From Methanothrix sp. (lineage in GTDB: Archaea > Halobacteriota > Methanosarcinia > Methanotrichales > Methanotrichaceae), in assembly GCA_028679775.1 (NCBI GenBank), contig JAJRAX010000120.1, positions 1-5,635 on the forward strand: a DNA stretch of 5,635 nucleotides, read 5' to 3'. Under the pieces are notes generated by a model. That model saw only the letters and a list, made by a program, of their open reading frames with translations. It did no database searches and had not been told where the DNA came from. Within the stretch, counting starts at the first letter, position 1, and each line of letters starts with the position of its first letter. Shown here piece after piece: positions 1 through 5,579 of this stretch. The translations under genes and the position numbers were made by a program.

Positions 1-37
1 TCTCGAGTGGGATAAATATAATGCTTACCAGAATCAT
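1..37 (-). CDS. Possible start of a further gene downstream of cbiB (partial)
   Basis: An ATG at 37-35 overlaps the cbiB stop codon as ATGA, an arrangement typical of translationally coupled operon genes. The frame stays open to the window edge and reads MILVSIIFIPLE, a hydrophobic beginning that could suit a membrane protein. Only 12 codons are visible, there is no clear Shine-Dalgarno sequence in front of the ATG, and I do not recognise the product. A cobalamin-pathway gene such as cobS would be a natural neighbour, but nothing in these residues shows it. The overlap could also be chance. Confidence 0.25.
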   Translation of the reverse strand, partial: MILVSIIFIPLE

Positions 38-966
38 GCTTTCAAGAATATCTCTGTACTGTAACTCAAAAGCAATAACGCCGCTGCAAGGGTGATTGTG
101 ATTGTCATCTGCATGAGCCGCAGGGCGCGTGGCACGTCTTTTGTCTCAGGCTCGTCTCCCTCATCCAGCAGAACGTAATATCCTGGCTTGTCGAGGCGAA
201 TGCCAAGCGATCCCGCGCATGCGGCCATAGGCCAGCCGGAGTTGGGGCTGGGTGTCCTGCCATGATAGCGAAAGGCCGCTCTTAGTGCAGCGTTCGCACG
301 ATCTGGACGGGCCAGGGCAATGAGATAAATGGAGAGCCTGGCCGGAATGAAGTTGGCCAGGTCGTCAAGTCTTGCACCCGCAAATCCGATCTCTTTGAGT
401 CCTTTTGTCTTGTAGCCGATCATGGAGTCCATGGTGCTGATGGCCTTGAAGGCCAGAGCCGCTTCAAGTCCAAGGCCAAGCGGCGAAAAGAGCAGATAAT
501 AGAATATGGGCGAGAGTATGGAGTCCACATAATTTTCAGAGAGCGACTCGATCACAGCGCTGCTGGCCTGACTTTTGGTGAGTGTGCTCGTGTCCCTGCC
601 AACGAGAGCCGGAAGCATGGACTTCGCTCCCTCCATGTCAGTGTCAATCATCTGGCCGATGTCATGGGAGACCTGCAGAAGGCATCTAATTGCAAATGTT
701 GACTTTAGGAGATAGGCGGAGACGATGAGCGCCAGAAATGGAATATAACCGGCAGCTTTTACGAGAAAGTGGCCGACCAAAACGGTAGTTACTATTACTA
801 TTGCCGCCAGGATTATGCCGCTGGTCCTGCTGGGGCTCGCACGGGCGCGCAGGAACGCGATCAGCTTTCCGATCCACACAACGGGATGGACTCTCGCTGG
901 CATCTCGCCCAGGAATATGTCCAGGGCAATAGCCAGAAGAAATACGGCGAAGCTTTCAGCTATCAT
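34..966 (-). CDS. cbiB: Adenosylcobinamide-phosphate synthase CbiB, integral membrane protein
   Basis: CbiB joins adenosylcobyric acid to (R)-1-amino-2-propanol phosphate, the product of CobD, in corrinoid biosynthesis; it acts in the cytoplasmic membrane. Family features are clear, numbered from the ATG at 981: the N-terminal DIFLGEMPARVHPVVWIGK block (21-39), ALVGRDTS (125-132), SSAVIESLSENYVDSI (140-155), KAISTMDSMIGYK (179-191), ARLDDLANFIPARL (203-216) and PSPNSGWPMAACAG (244-257). Hydrophobic stretches near 10-24, 55-75, 78-96, 155-175 and 290-306 fit a multi-pass protein of normal family length. I chose the ATG at 966 (310 residues) over the upstream in-frame ATG at 981 (315 residues): a GGAGG at 979-975 sits 8 nt before 966 and would lie inside the longer reading, and the first five codons (MEEEA) merely spell this ribosome site. 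It is third in a cobD operon. The name cobD is used for this enzyme in some aerobic-pathway literature. Confidence 0.93.
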   Translation of the reverse strand: MIAESFAVFLLAIALDIFLGEMPARVHPVVWIGKLIAFLRARASPSRTSGIILAAIVIVTTVLVGHFLVKAAGYIPFLALIVSAYLLKSTFAIRCLLQVSHDIGQMIDTDMEGAKSMLPALVGRDTSTLTKSQASSAVIESLSENYVDSILSPIFYYLLFSPLGLGLEAALAFKAISTMDSMIGYKTKGLKEIGFAGARLDDLANFIPARLSIYLIALARPDRANAALRAAFRYHGRTPSPNSGWPMAACAGSLGIRLDKPGYYVLLDEGDEPETKDVPRALRLMQMTITITLAAALLLLSYSTEIFLKA

Positions 967-974
967 TGCTTCTT

Positions 975-979
975 CCTCC
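975..979 (-). promoter_or_regulatory. Ribosome binding site that fixes the cbiB start
   Basis: GGAGG on the minus strand, followed by AAGAAGCA (8 nt) and then ATG at 966. It overlaps the alternative ATG at 981, which itself has no well-spaced Shine-Dalgarno sequence, so it argues for the shorter CbiB. Confidence 0.7.
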
Positions 980-985
980 ATACCA

Positions 986-1228
986 TCACAATCGCTCCAC
1001 CAGCTTTATCCAGACCTCTTCTAGGCTCTCTCCTCTCATAAGGCAGTCCAGCACCATCTCTGCCACTTCCGGCCTGTGAATGATCATGCAGGACTGGCAG
1101 GACCAGCCTTCCTCCAGCTCCCGCCCGCCAGTTCTGGGGTCTCTGCAGGGATAAAACGGGCAAAAGCAAAGCGAGCAGTCCTGGTCGGCAGAGTGGCAAG
1201 GAAACCTCTCGCAGTTCAGCCTCTGCAT
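986..1228 (-). CDS. Small cysteine-rich metal-binding protein linked to CobD (PF04071-like)
   Basis: An 80-residue protein with nine cysteines: C6, C11 (in FPCH), C18, C21, C23 and C28 (in the run CSLCFCPFYPC), C44 and C47 (CQSC), and C61. This spacing matches the family known as the cysteine-rich small domain, usually found beside or fused to CobD in archaea. Established work on Methanosarcina mazei CobD shows a C-terminal Cys-rich region carrying metallocentres needed for full L-Thr kinase/L-Thr-phosphate decarboxylase activity; here the equivalent region is a separate gene. By inference it binds an Fe-S cluster or other metal and partners CobD. Its ATG lies 13 nt inside the cobD end, in the -1 frame relative to cobD, with GGAGAAGG (spacer 11 nt after GGAG) inside cobD as a possible ribosome site, suggesting translational coupling. 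The stop is 19 nt before the chosen cbiB start. The C-terminal third (about 50-80) has no cysteine except C61 and looks helical. The biochemical role is not proven by sequence. Confidence 0.85.
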   Translation of the reverse strand: MQRLNCERFPCHSADQDCSLCFCPFYPCRDPRTGGRELEEGWSCQSCMIIHRPEVAEMVLDCLMRGESLEEVWIKLVERL

Positions 1229-2310
1229 TTGCAGGCCTTCTCCAAGGCTTTGATCAGCCGTTCGTTTTCGTCCCGGTTTCGAACTGCTACCCGAATATAG
1301 CTCTTGCCGAGGCCAAATGACTGGCAGTCTCGCACAAGCACTCCCTCATGCATTGTCCTCTCTGCCAGAACGTCGGACGCAAGACCGCGGGGGCGGATGT
1401 CCACCAAAATGAAATTGACGCTGCTCGGGACAGGCTCCAGCCCCAGCCCCATGAGTGAGTCCTGCAGCCAGGCAATTTCCGTCTTAATAATCTGCCGCGA
1501 ACGCATAAGATGGTCATCACAGCCAAGCAGATATTCTCCCGCTCTCGCGGCCAGCGAGCTGATTGACCAGGGAATTCTGGCCAGGTTCATGATCCGGGCA
1601 AAGCTCTCATTGGTCACCCCGAACCCCAGGCGCAGGCCGGGCACGCCAAAGGACTTGGTGAGCGACCTCATGACGAAGAGGGACTCTCTATTCGGCGCGA
1701 GGGCTGCCACGCTCTCCTTGGGCTCTGACAGCTCGATGAATGCCTCGTCCACGAGCAGAAATGTCTCGGAGGCCTCGCACCTATCGGCGAGATCCGTCAC
1801 CTGTCTGGCAGAAAGAAGCCTTCCTGTGGGATTGTTGGGATTGCAGAGAAATAGCAGCTTCGCCTCCGCCAGCAGGCTGTCGCTTACGATTGGCAGGCCG
1901 TCCTCGCCGATGTCAACCTTTGTTACCCTTCCTCCGGCTAAGATCGATTGGTTGGTGTACTCGCCGAATGACGGCGTTGGCACAAGAGTCAGGTCTCCGT
2001 CCTCAAGGCAAGCCTCGGCAAAGAGCCTGATCAGCTCAGAGGAGCCGTTGCCCGGAACTATGCATCTATCATCTACATTCGTAAATTTTGCCGCGGCGCG
2101 ACGATATCCAAGGTAGCTATTGTCCGGGTAGTGGCCGAATTTTTTTATCTCTTCCAAAATCAAATTTTCCAGTGGTGGCGAGCCTAGAGGATTGATGTTT
2201 GCCGAGAAGTCCAAAGGCTCCGCTCCGAGAATCGCAGCCGCTTCCTGTACTTTGCCGCCGTGTTTGCATTCTTCAGCTCTGGCAAAGCTCTTCCGTATCC
2301 GGTTTATCAT
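1216..2310 (-). CDS. cobD: L-threonine-O-3-phosphate decarboxylase CobD (PLP-dependent aminotransferase fold)
   Basis: CobD decarboxylates L-threonine phosphate to (R)-1-amino-2-propanol phosphate, the nucleotide-loop linker used by CbiB. The 364 residues show a class I/II aminotransferase fold: a CobD-type HGG motif (H17-G19), FSANINPLG (35-43), the cofactor-phosphate loop PGNGSSELI (86-94), CNPNNPTG (156-163) with a PLP-contacting Asn157, VDEAF (187-191) with Asp188 for the pyridine nitrogen, SLTKSFGVPGLRLGF (216-230) with Lys219 as Schiff-base lysine and Arg227, and YIRVAVR (338-344) with the substrate-binding Arg340. Histidinol-phosphate aminotransferase is the main alternative, but the HGG motif and the Cys-rich and cbiB neighbours favour CobD. 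The start ATG at 2310 has no good Shine-Dalgarno sequence; an in-frame TAA lies upstream (21 nt before the ATG) and the next Met is at 214, so this is the only plausible start. The end (CKCRG) overlaps the Cys-rich gene by 13 nt. Confidence 0.92.
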   Translation of the reverse strand: MINRIRKSFARAEECKHGGKVQEAAAILGAEPLDFSANINPLGSPPLENLILEEIKKFGHYPDNSYLGYRRAAAKFTNVDDRCIVPGNGSSELIRLFAEACLEDGDLTLVPTPSFGEYTNQSILAGGRVTKVDIGEDGLPIVSDSLLAEAKLLFLCNPNNPTGRLLSARQVTDLADRCEASETFLLVDEAFIELSEPKESVAALAPNRESLFVMRSLTKSFGVPGLRLGFGVTNESFARIMNLARIPWSISSLAARAGEYLLGCDDHLMRSRQIIKTEIAWLQDSLMGLGLEPVPSSVNFILVDIRPRGLASDVLAERTMHEGVLVRDCQSFGLGKSYIRVAVRNRDENERLIKALEKACKCRG

Positions 2311-2333
2311 GAGTTCGCAGGCATTCTTGTGTT

Positions 2334-2350
2334 AATGCATTTCAAGCTTG
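2334..2350. repeat. Two adjacent 8-bp perfect palindromes upstream of cobD
   Basis: AATGCATT (2334-2341) is followed after one base by CAAGCTTG (2343-2350). Both are perfectly self-complementary and lie 24-40 bp upstream of the cobD start. A third 8-bp palindrome, ACGATCGT, is at 2372-2379. They could be operator half-sites, but short palindromes of this size also arise by chance. Confidence 0.3.
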
Positions 2351-2410
2351 TGGATAGAAAAAACTCCATTAACGATCGTGACTGGACTGCATCAGTATGC
2401 TCTGTTGATT

Positions 2411-2420
2411 GATATATAGA
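2411..2420. promoter_or_regulatory. TATA-like element in the middle of the divergent region (orientation uncertain)
   Basis: GATATATAGA reads TATATA on both strands. On the minus strand it lies about 100 bp upstream of the cobD ATG and would place a transcript start near 2385, giving a leader of about 75 nt. On the plus strand it could be a second, more distal cdhA promoter. No strongly purine-rich BRE is evident on the minus side, so its direction is not decided. Confidence 0.4.
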
Positions 2421-2433
2421 AATACTACTATGA

Positions 2434-2446
2434 ATCTTCGTAAGAT
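2434..2446. repeat. 13-bp dyad ATCTT-CGT-AAGAT upstream of the cdhA TATA box
   Basis: Perfect 5-bp inverted arms with a 3-nt centre, ending 8 bp before the candidate TATA box at 2455. Its place next to the BRE/TATA region suits binding of a dimeric archaeal regulator that would activate from upstream or compete with TFB. The function is inferred only from symmetry and position. Confidence 0.35.
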
Positions 2447-2454
2447 CACCAGAC

Positions 2455-2464
2455 TTTTATATTA
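2455..2464 (+). promoter_or_regulatory. Likely TATA box of the cdh operon
   Basis: TTTTATATTA resembles the methanogen TATA consensus (about TTTATATA) and is preceded by the partly purine-rich sequence ACCAGAC, which could act as BRE. Archaeal spacing would put the transcript start about 25 nt downstream, near 2485-2490, giving a leader of roughly 55 nt. A weaker TTTTATCTA lies at 2482-2490. Confidence 0.5.
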
Positions 2465-2521
2465 TTAGGTATCCGAAAGTGTTTTATCTACTCTATGCGA
2501 ACTCAAGCGGCGTATATCAAA

Positions 2522-2532
2522 GGAAGAGGAGG
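2522..2532 (+). promoter_or_regulatory. Ribosome binding site of cdhA
   Basis: GGAAGAGGAGG, an extended anti-16S-rRNA match, ends 11 nt before the ATG at 2544. The spacing is slightly long, but no closer in-frame start exists. Confidence 0.75.
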
Positions 2533-2543
2533 CTAAGATTCCG

Positions 2544-4961
2544 ATGGCAACAAGAGAGGGCAGCTTTTCGGTTGAGGACATGAAGAACGTCCAGATCAAC
2601 ATCGGAGCTGTCGTTAAGGAGGCCGAGGAGTGGGACCAGGAGATGGGTCCACATCCCAAGCCAGGCGTGGCAACGCTCAGAACCTGGGATCATATCATCG
2701 CCAACAGGTACAAGATCATGTACGCACCCGCAGACGATACATGCTCGCTTTGTACCTATGGTCCATGCGACCTGACCGGAAACAAGCGCGGAGCATGCGG
2801 CATTGATCAGGCCGGTGCCTGCGGCAAGATCGTTCTCATTGCTTGTCTGATGGGTACCTGCGCTCACTCTGCTCACGGCAGGCATCTCTACCACTGGTTA
2901 ATCGACAAGTTCGGAGATATGAAGTATAACATGGGCGACGAGATCCTGGTGGATTCTCCCTTATACCAGACCATCATGGGCACCAAGCCCAAGAGCTTCA
3001 AGGACTTCGCTGAAGGCCTGAACTACCTTGAGGAAGAGGTCGTCCAGCTTCTTGCAGCCTGTCACACCGGTCAGGAGGGCGCTTACATTGACTTCGAGTC
3101 TAAGGCTCTGCATGCCGGCATGTTGGACTTACTAGGCATGGAGATCTGCGATATGATGCAGATCGTAGGCTACAACATGCCCCGCGGTGCAGCAGATGCC
3201 CCGCTCATTGAGATCGGCATGGGCACTATGGACCAGAACAAGGGCGTTCTCATTGCCTACGGTCATAACCTGGCAGCCGGTTCCGAGGCTATGATTTATG
3301 CCGAAGAGAACGGTCTTTGGGACAAAGTGGACATCGGCGGCGTCTGCTGCACAGCTCACGACCTGAACAGGATTGGTCTGGGCAAAGGCGAAGCCAAGGT
3401 TCCTGCCGGCATAGGCATCAAGCCCAAGGTGGCTGGCGCTATCGGCTGGTGGAGAAAGATGGTCCGAGCCGGCGTTATGGATTGCGTGATGGTAGACGAG
3501 CAGTGCGTCTGGTGTGATGTTCTGGCTGACTCAGAGAAGCGCAAGATACCAGTCATTGCAACCACCGACAAGATCATGCTGGGCCTGAAAGACAGGACCA
3601 ACGATCCCATCGACGCCATTGTGGACGACCTGGTTAACTTCCGGGTTCCCGGCGTTGCTATTCTCGATCCCGCCAAGGCAGGAATTGTGGGCATCAAGAC
3701 CGCTATCGCAGTCAAGCCCAAGCGTGCCGAGGCCAGGGCCCAGAACCTGTTCACAGAAGCGCAATTCCAGGAGAACATCAAGAAGTGCACCACCTGCAAT
3801 GAATGTGCCTTCGTTTGCCCGCCACATATCAGAATCAGCAAGCTCATAGGAGATGCAGTCAAGGGCGACATGTCCACATTCTCCAACACATACGAGGTTT
3901 GCGTTGGATGCGGCAGGTGCGAGCAGGTTTGCCCACAGGGCATAAACATCCTGGACTTATTCGAGTATGCCAACCGTCAGGTAGTCAAGGACCAGAAGTA
4001 TAAGATGAGATCCGGACGCGGCCCCGCGCGCGACACTGAGATCAGGGCTGTAGGCATGCCCATTGTCATGGGAACCATTCCCGGAATCATAGCTCTCGTC
4101 GGATGCAGCAATTACCCCAACGGCACCAAAGAAGCTTACGATATGGCCAAAGAATTCGTGGATAGGGGCTACATTGTTATCACCTCGGGGTGCATGGCCA
4201 TGGATATGTCTCTCTACACTGATTCTGATGGCAAGACCATTTGGGAGCAATACGGCGGCGGCCTCGATGGAAGGAACATCTGCAACACCGGCTCCTGCGT
4301 CTCCAACGCCAACATCGGCGATGCTGCCATCAAGATCGCTACCATATTCGCCCACAGGAACCACAGGGGCAACTTCGACGATATCGCCGACTACATCATG
4401 AGCAAAGTTGGCGCCTGCGGTGTGGCCTGGGGAGCATACTCTCAGAAGGCTGCAGCTATCGCAACGGGCTGCAACAGGTTAGGAATACCAGTAGTCGTTC
4501 AGCCTCACTCTGTCATGTACCGCCGCTCATTCATAGGCAGGACTGACAAGCCCGAGGACTGGATGGTCATCGATGCTCGCGACGGCAAGATGCAGCAGAT
4601 TGAGCCCGCACCTGAGGCCATGCTGTACATAGCCGAGACCAAGGAAGAGGCCATGCTCGAGATGGCCAAGCTCTGCTTCCGGCCTTCTGATAACAGCATC
4701 GGCAGAGGAATCAAGCTGACTCACTACTGCGATATCTCCATGAAATACTTCGGCAAGTTGCCGGACGACTGGCACATCTTCGTCCGAGATGTCAAGGATC
4801 TGCCGTTGGTCTACAAGGAAGAAATGCTGAAGACTCTCGAGTCGAAGTTCGGCTGGAAGATTGATTGGAAGGCCAAGAAGATCCTCTCCGGACCGCTCAG
4901 ACCTGCGGATGTAAGCTTCGATCCGACCAACCTGGCTAGGAAGATCAGGACCAAGAAGTGA
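2544..4961 (+). CDS. cdhA: CO dehydrogenase/acetyl-CoA synthase alpha subunit (Ni-Fe-S CO dehydrogenase)
   Basis: CdhA carries the Ni-Fe-S C-cluster that interconverts CO and CO2 and passes electrons to ferredoxin; in aceticlastic methanogens it oxidises the carbonyl cleaved from acetyl-CoA. At 805 residues it has normal archaeal alpha length (about 806 in Methanosarcina). C-cluster ligands seen: His241 (AYGHN), Cys269 (GVCC), Cys321 (VDEQC), Cys521 (VGCSN), Cys550 (TSGC) and Cys585 (NTGSC). Proton-relay candidates are the histidines of HSAHGRH (108-114) and Lys635 in SQKA. Cluster B ligands are C67, C70, C75 and C85. An inserted ferredoxin-type domain (about 405-475) holds two CxxCxxCxxxC motifs: C415/418/421/425 and C453/456/459/463 (clusters E and F). 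Odd: positions 64 and 68, where Methanosarcina has the D-cluster cysteines, are Asp and Ser. Extra cysteines flank the Ni ligand at 314 and 324. The ATG at 2544 follows a strong ribosome site. It is the first gene of the cdh operon, 21 nt before cdhB. Confidence 0.97.
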   Translation: MATREGSFSVEDMKNVQINIGAVVKEAEEWDQEMGPHPKPGVATLRTWDHIIANRYKIMYAPADDTCSLCTYGPCDLTGNKRGACGIDQAGACGKIVLIACLMGTCAHSAHGRHLYHWLIDKFGDMKYNMGDEILVDSPLYQTIMGTKPKSFKDFAEGLNYLEEEVVQLLAACHTGQEGAYIDFESKALHAGMLDLLGMEICDMMQIVGYNMPRGAADAPLIEIGMGTMDQNKGVLIAYGHNLAAGSEAMIYAEENGLWDKVDIGGVCCTAHDLNRIGLGKGEAKVPAGIGIKPKVAGAIGWWRKMVRAGVMDCVMVDEQCVWCDVLADSEKRKIPVIATTDKIMLGLKDRTNDPIDAIVDDLVNFRVPGVAILDPAKAGIVGIKTAIAVKPKRAEARAQNLFTEAQFQENIKKCTTCNECAFVCPPHIRISKLIGDAVKGDMSTFSNTYEVCVGCGRCEQVCPQGINILDLFEYANRQVVKDQKYKMRSGRGPARDTEIRAVGMPIVMGTIPGIIALVGCSNYPNGTKEAYDMAKEFVDRGYIVITSGCMAMDMSLYTDSDGKTIWEQYGGGLDGRNICNTGSCVSNANIGDAAIKIATIFAHRNHRGNFDDIADYIMSKVGACGVAWGAYSQKAAAIATGCNRLGIPVVVQPHSVMYRRSFIGRTDKPEDWMVIDARDGKMQQIEPAPEAMLYIAETKEEAMLEMAKLCFRPSDNSIGRGIKLTHYCDISMKYFGKLPDDWHIFVRDVKDLPLVYKEEMLKTLESKFGWKIDWKAKKILSGPLRPADVSFDPTNLARKIRTKK

Positions 4962-4966
4962 GGGCA

Positions 4967-4977
4967 AAGGAGGAGAT
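4967..4977 (+). promoter_or_regulatory. Ribosome binding site of cdhB
   Basis: AAGGAGGAGAT is a near-complete anti-Shine-Dalgarno match between the cdhA stop and the cdhB ATG at 4983. It suggests strong independent initiation, in keeping with the 1:1 alpha:epsilon stoichiometry of the complex. Confidence 0.8.
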
Positions 4978-4982
4978 AAAAA

Positions 4983-5546
4983 ATGGCAGCAGAAGTTAAG
5001 AAGGGCATCGATACCACCAAGAACGCCATTCCCTTTGAGATGGCCCAGATTCCCGGGCCAGAGATGGCCAAGTGCTACATGCCGAAGGTTCTCGGCGCTA
5101 TTATCAAGAAGTCCAAGAGGCCACTGCTCGTGGTTGGAGCAGAGCTCTTTGACGACCCCATCATGTTCGAGAAGATGATCGAGATCGGCAAGATGGGCAT
5201 ACCCATCGCCGCCACGGCGCATTCCGTGAAGGGCTTTGTGGACAGAGGATACCTGGAGAACGTCTATCAGATCGGACTGCACCCCCTGACCAGCTACCTG
5301 CGCTTTTCCGATTGGATGGGCTTGGACGGCAAAGGCCAGTATGATACCGTAATCTTCATGGGCATCTTCTACAAATTCGCCAACGCCATGTTCGCAACTC
5401 TCAAGAACTTTAACAGGAACATCAAGCGCATATCCATTGACCGCTACTATCACGTCAATGCCAATATGACCTTTGGAAACATGGCCTTCACGCCGGACGA
5501 CTATCACGCCGCCGTGGACGAAGTAATCGCAGCAATGAAGAAATAA
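4983..5546 (+). CDS. cdhB: CO dehydrogenase/acetyl-CoA synthase epsilon subunit
   Basis: CdhB is the small subunit that packs against CdhA in the archaeal alpha2-epsilon2 CO dehydrogenase. Its DHS-like nucleotide-binding fold has been proposed to help electron transfer or flavin/ferredoxin docking; it has no catalytic metal. Family blocks seen: KRPLLVVG (45-52), GIPIAAT (72-78), the DWMGLDGKGQYDTVIFMG region (110-127), a Tyr/Phe-rich segment FYKFANAMF (129-137), KNFNRNIKRISIDRYYHVNA (141-160) and NMTFGN (161-166). At 187 residues it is somewhat longer than the roughly 170 of Methanosarcina, mostly at the N terminus (the charged MAAEVKKGIDTTKNAIPFEM start), which may be lineage specific. The single cysteine (C31) argues against an Fe-S cluster. 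The start is fixed by a strong ribosome site. The gene sits between cdhA and cdhC, the standard order for Methanosarcinales. Confidence 0.95.
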   Translation: MAAEVKKGIDTTKNAIPFEMAQIPGPEMAKCYMPKVLGAIIKKSKRPLLVVGAELFDDPIMFEKMIEIGKMGIPIAATAHSVKGFVDRGYLENVYQIGLHPLTSYLRFSDWMGLDGKGQYDTVIFMGIFYKFANAMFATLKNFNRNIKRISIDRYYHVNANMTFGNMAFTPDDYHAAVDEVIAAMKK

Positions 5547-5568
5547 AGTTCATCTCATTAAAACAGAA

Positions 5569-5574
5569 GAGGTG
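5569..5574 (+). promoter_or_regulatory. Ribosome binding site of cdhC
   Basis: GAGGTG, 5 nt before the ATG at 5580, in the 33-nt gap after cdhB. It supports initiation at the MADIK start. Confidence 0.6.
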
Positions 5575-5579
5575 TATTA

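Larger units (their letters stand above)
2311..2543. other. Divergent intergenic regulatory region between cobD and cdhA
   Basis: This 233-bp AT-rich stretch separates two divergently transcribed operons and must hold both promoters. I see no coding sequence, RNA gene or B12-box-like riboswitch core in it. It contains two TATA-like elements, a 13-bp dyad, three short palindromes near the cobD side, an A6 run at 2358-2363 (T6 in the cobD sense), and the cdhA ribosome site at its right end. Confidence 0.85.

Noticed and set aside
769..1041. Plus-strand frames over the cbiB 5' end and Cys-rich gene
   Set aside because: Both minus-strand genes there have clear family motifs; the plus frames have none.
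1216..1240. Programmed -1 frameshift joining cobD to the Cys-rich gene
   Set aside because: No X XXY YYZ slippery heptamer or downstream stem was seen before the cobD stop, and the small gene has its own ATG; coupling is simpler.
1304..2116. A 270-codon open frame on the plus strand opposite cobD
   Set aside because: It lies wholly antisense to a well-supported cobD, has low-complexity Ser/Arg/Pro-rich composition and shows no recognisable domain.
1216..2310. Histidinol-phosphate aminotransferase (hisC) as identity of this gene
   Set aside because: The fold is shared, but the HGG motif near the N terminus and the Cys-rich and cbiB neighbours point to CobD.
2311..2543. Cobalamin riboswitch in front of cobD
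   Set aside because: The leader is too short for the usual fold, no B12-box-like core was seen, and such riboswitches are not usual in archaea.
3356..3973. A 205-codon minus-strand frame inside cdhA
   Set aside because: It is antisense to the C-cluster and ferredoxin-domain coding region, which is strongly conserved in the plus frame; no independent evidence.
4527..5507. A 326-codon open frame on the minus strand across the cdhA end and cdhB
   Set aside because: It is a codon-bias shadow that crosses two real genes and their gap, is His/Leu/Val rich without family motifs, and has no promoter or ribosome-site support.
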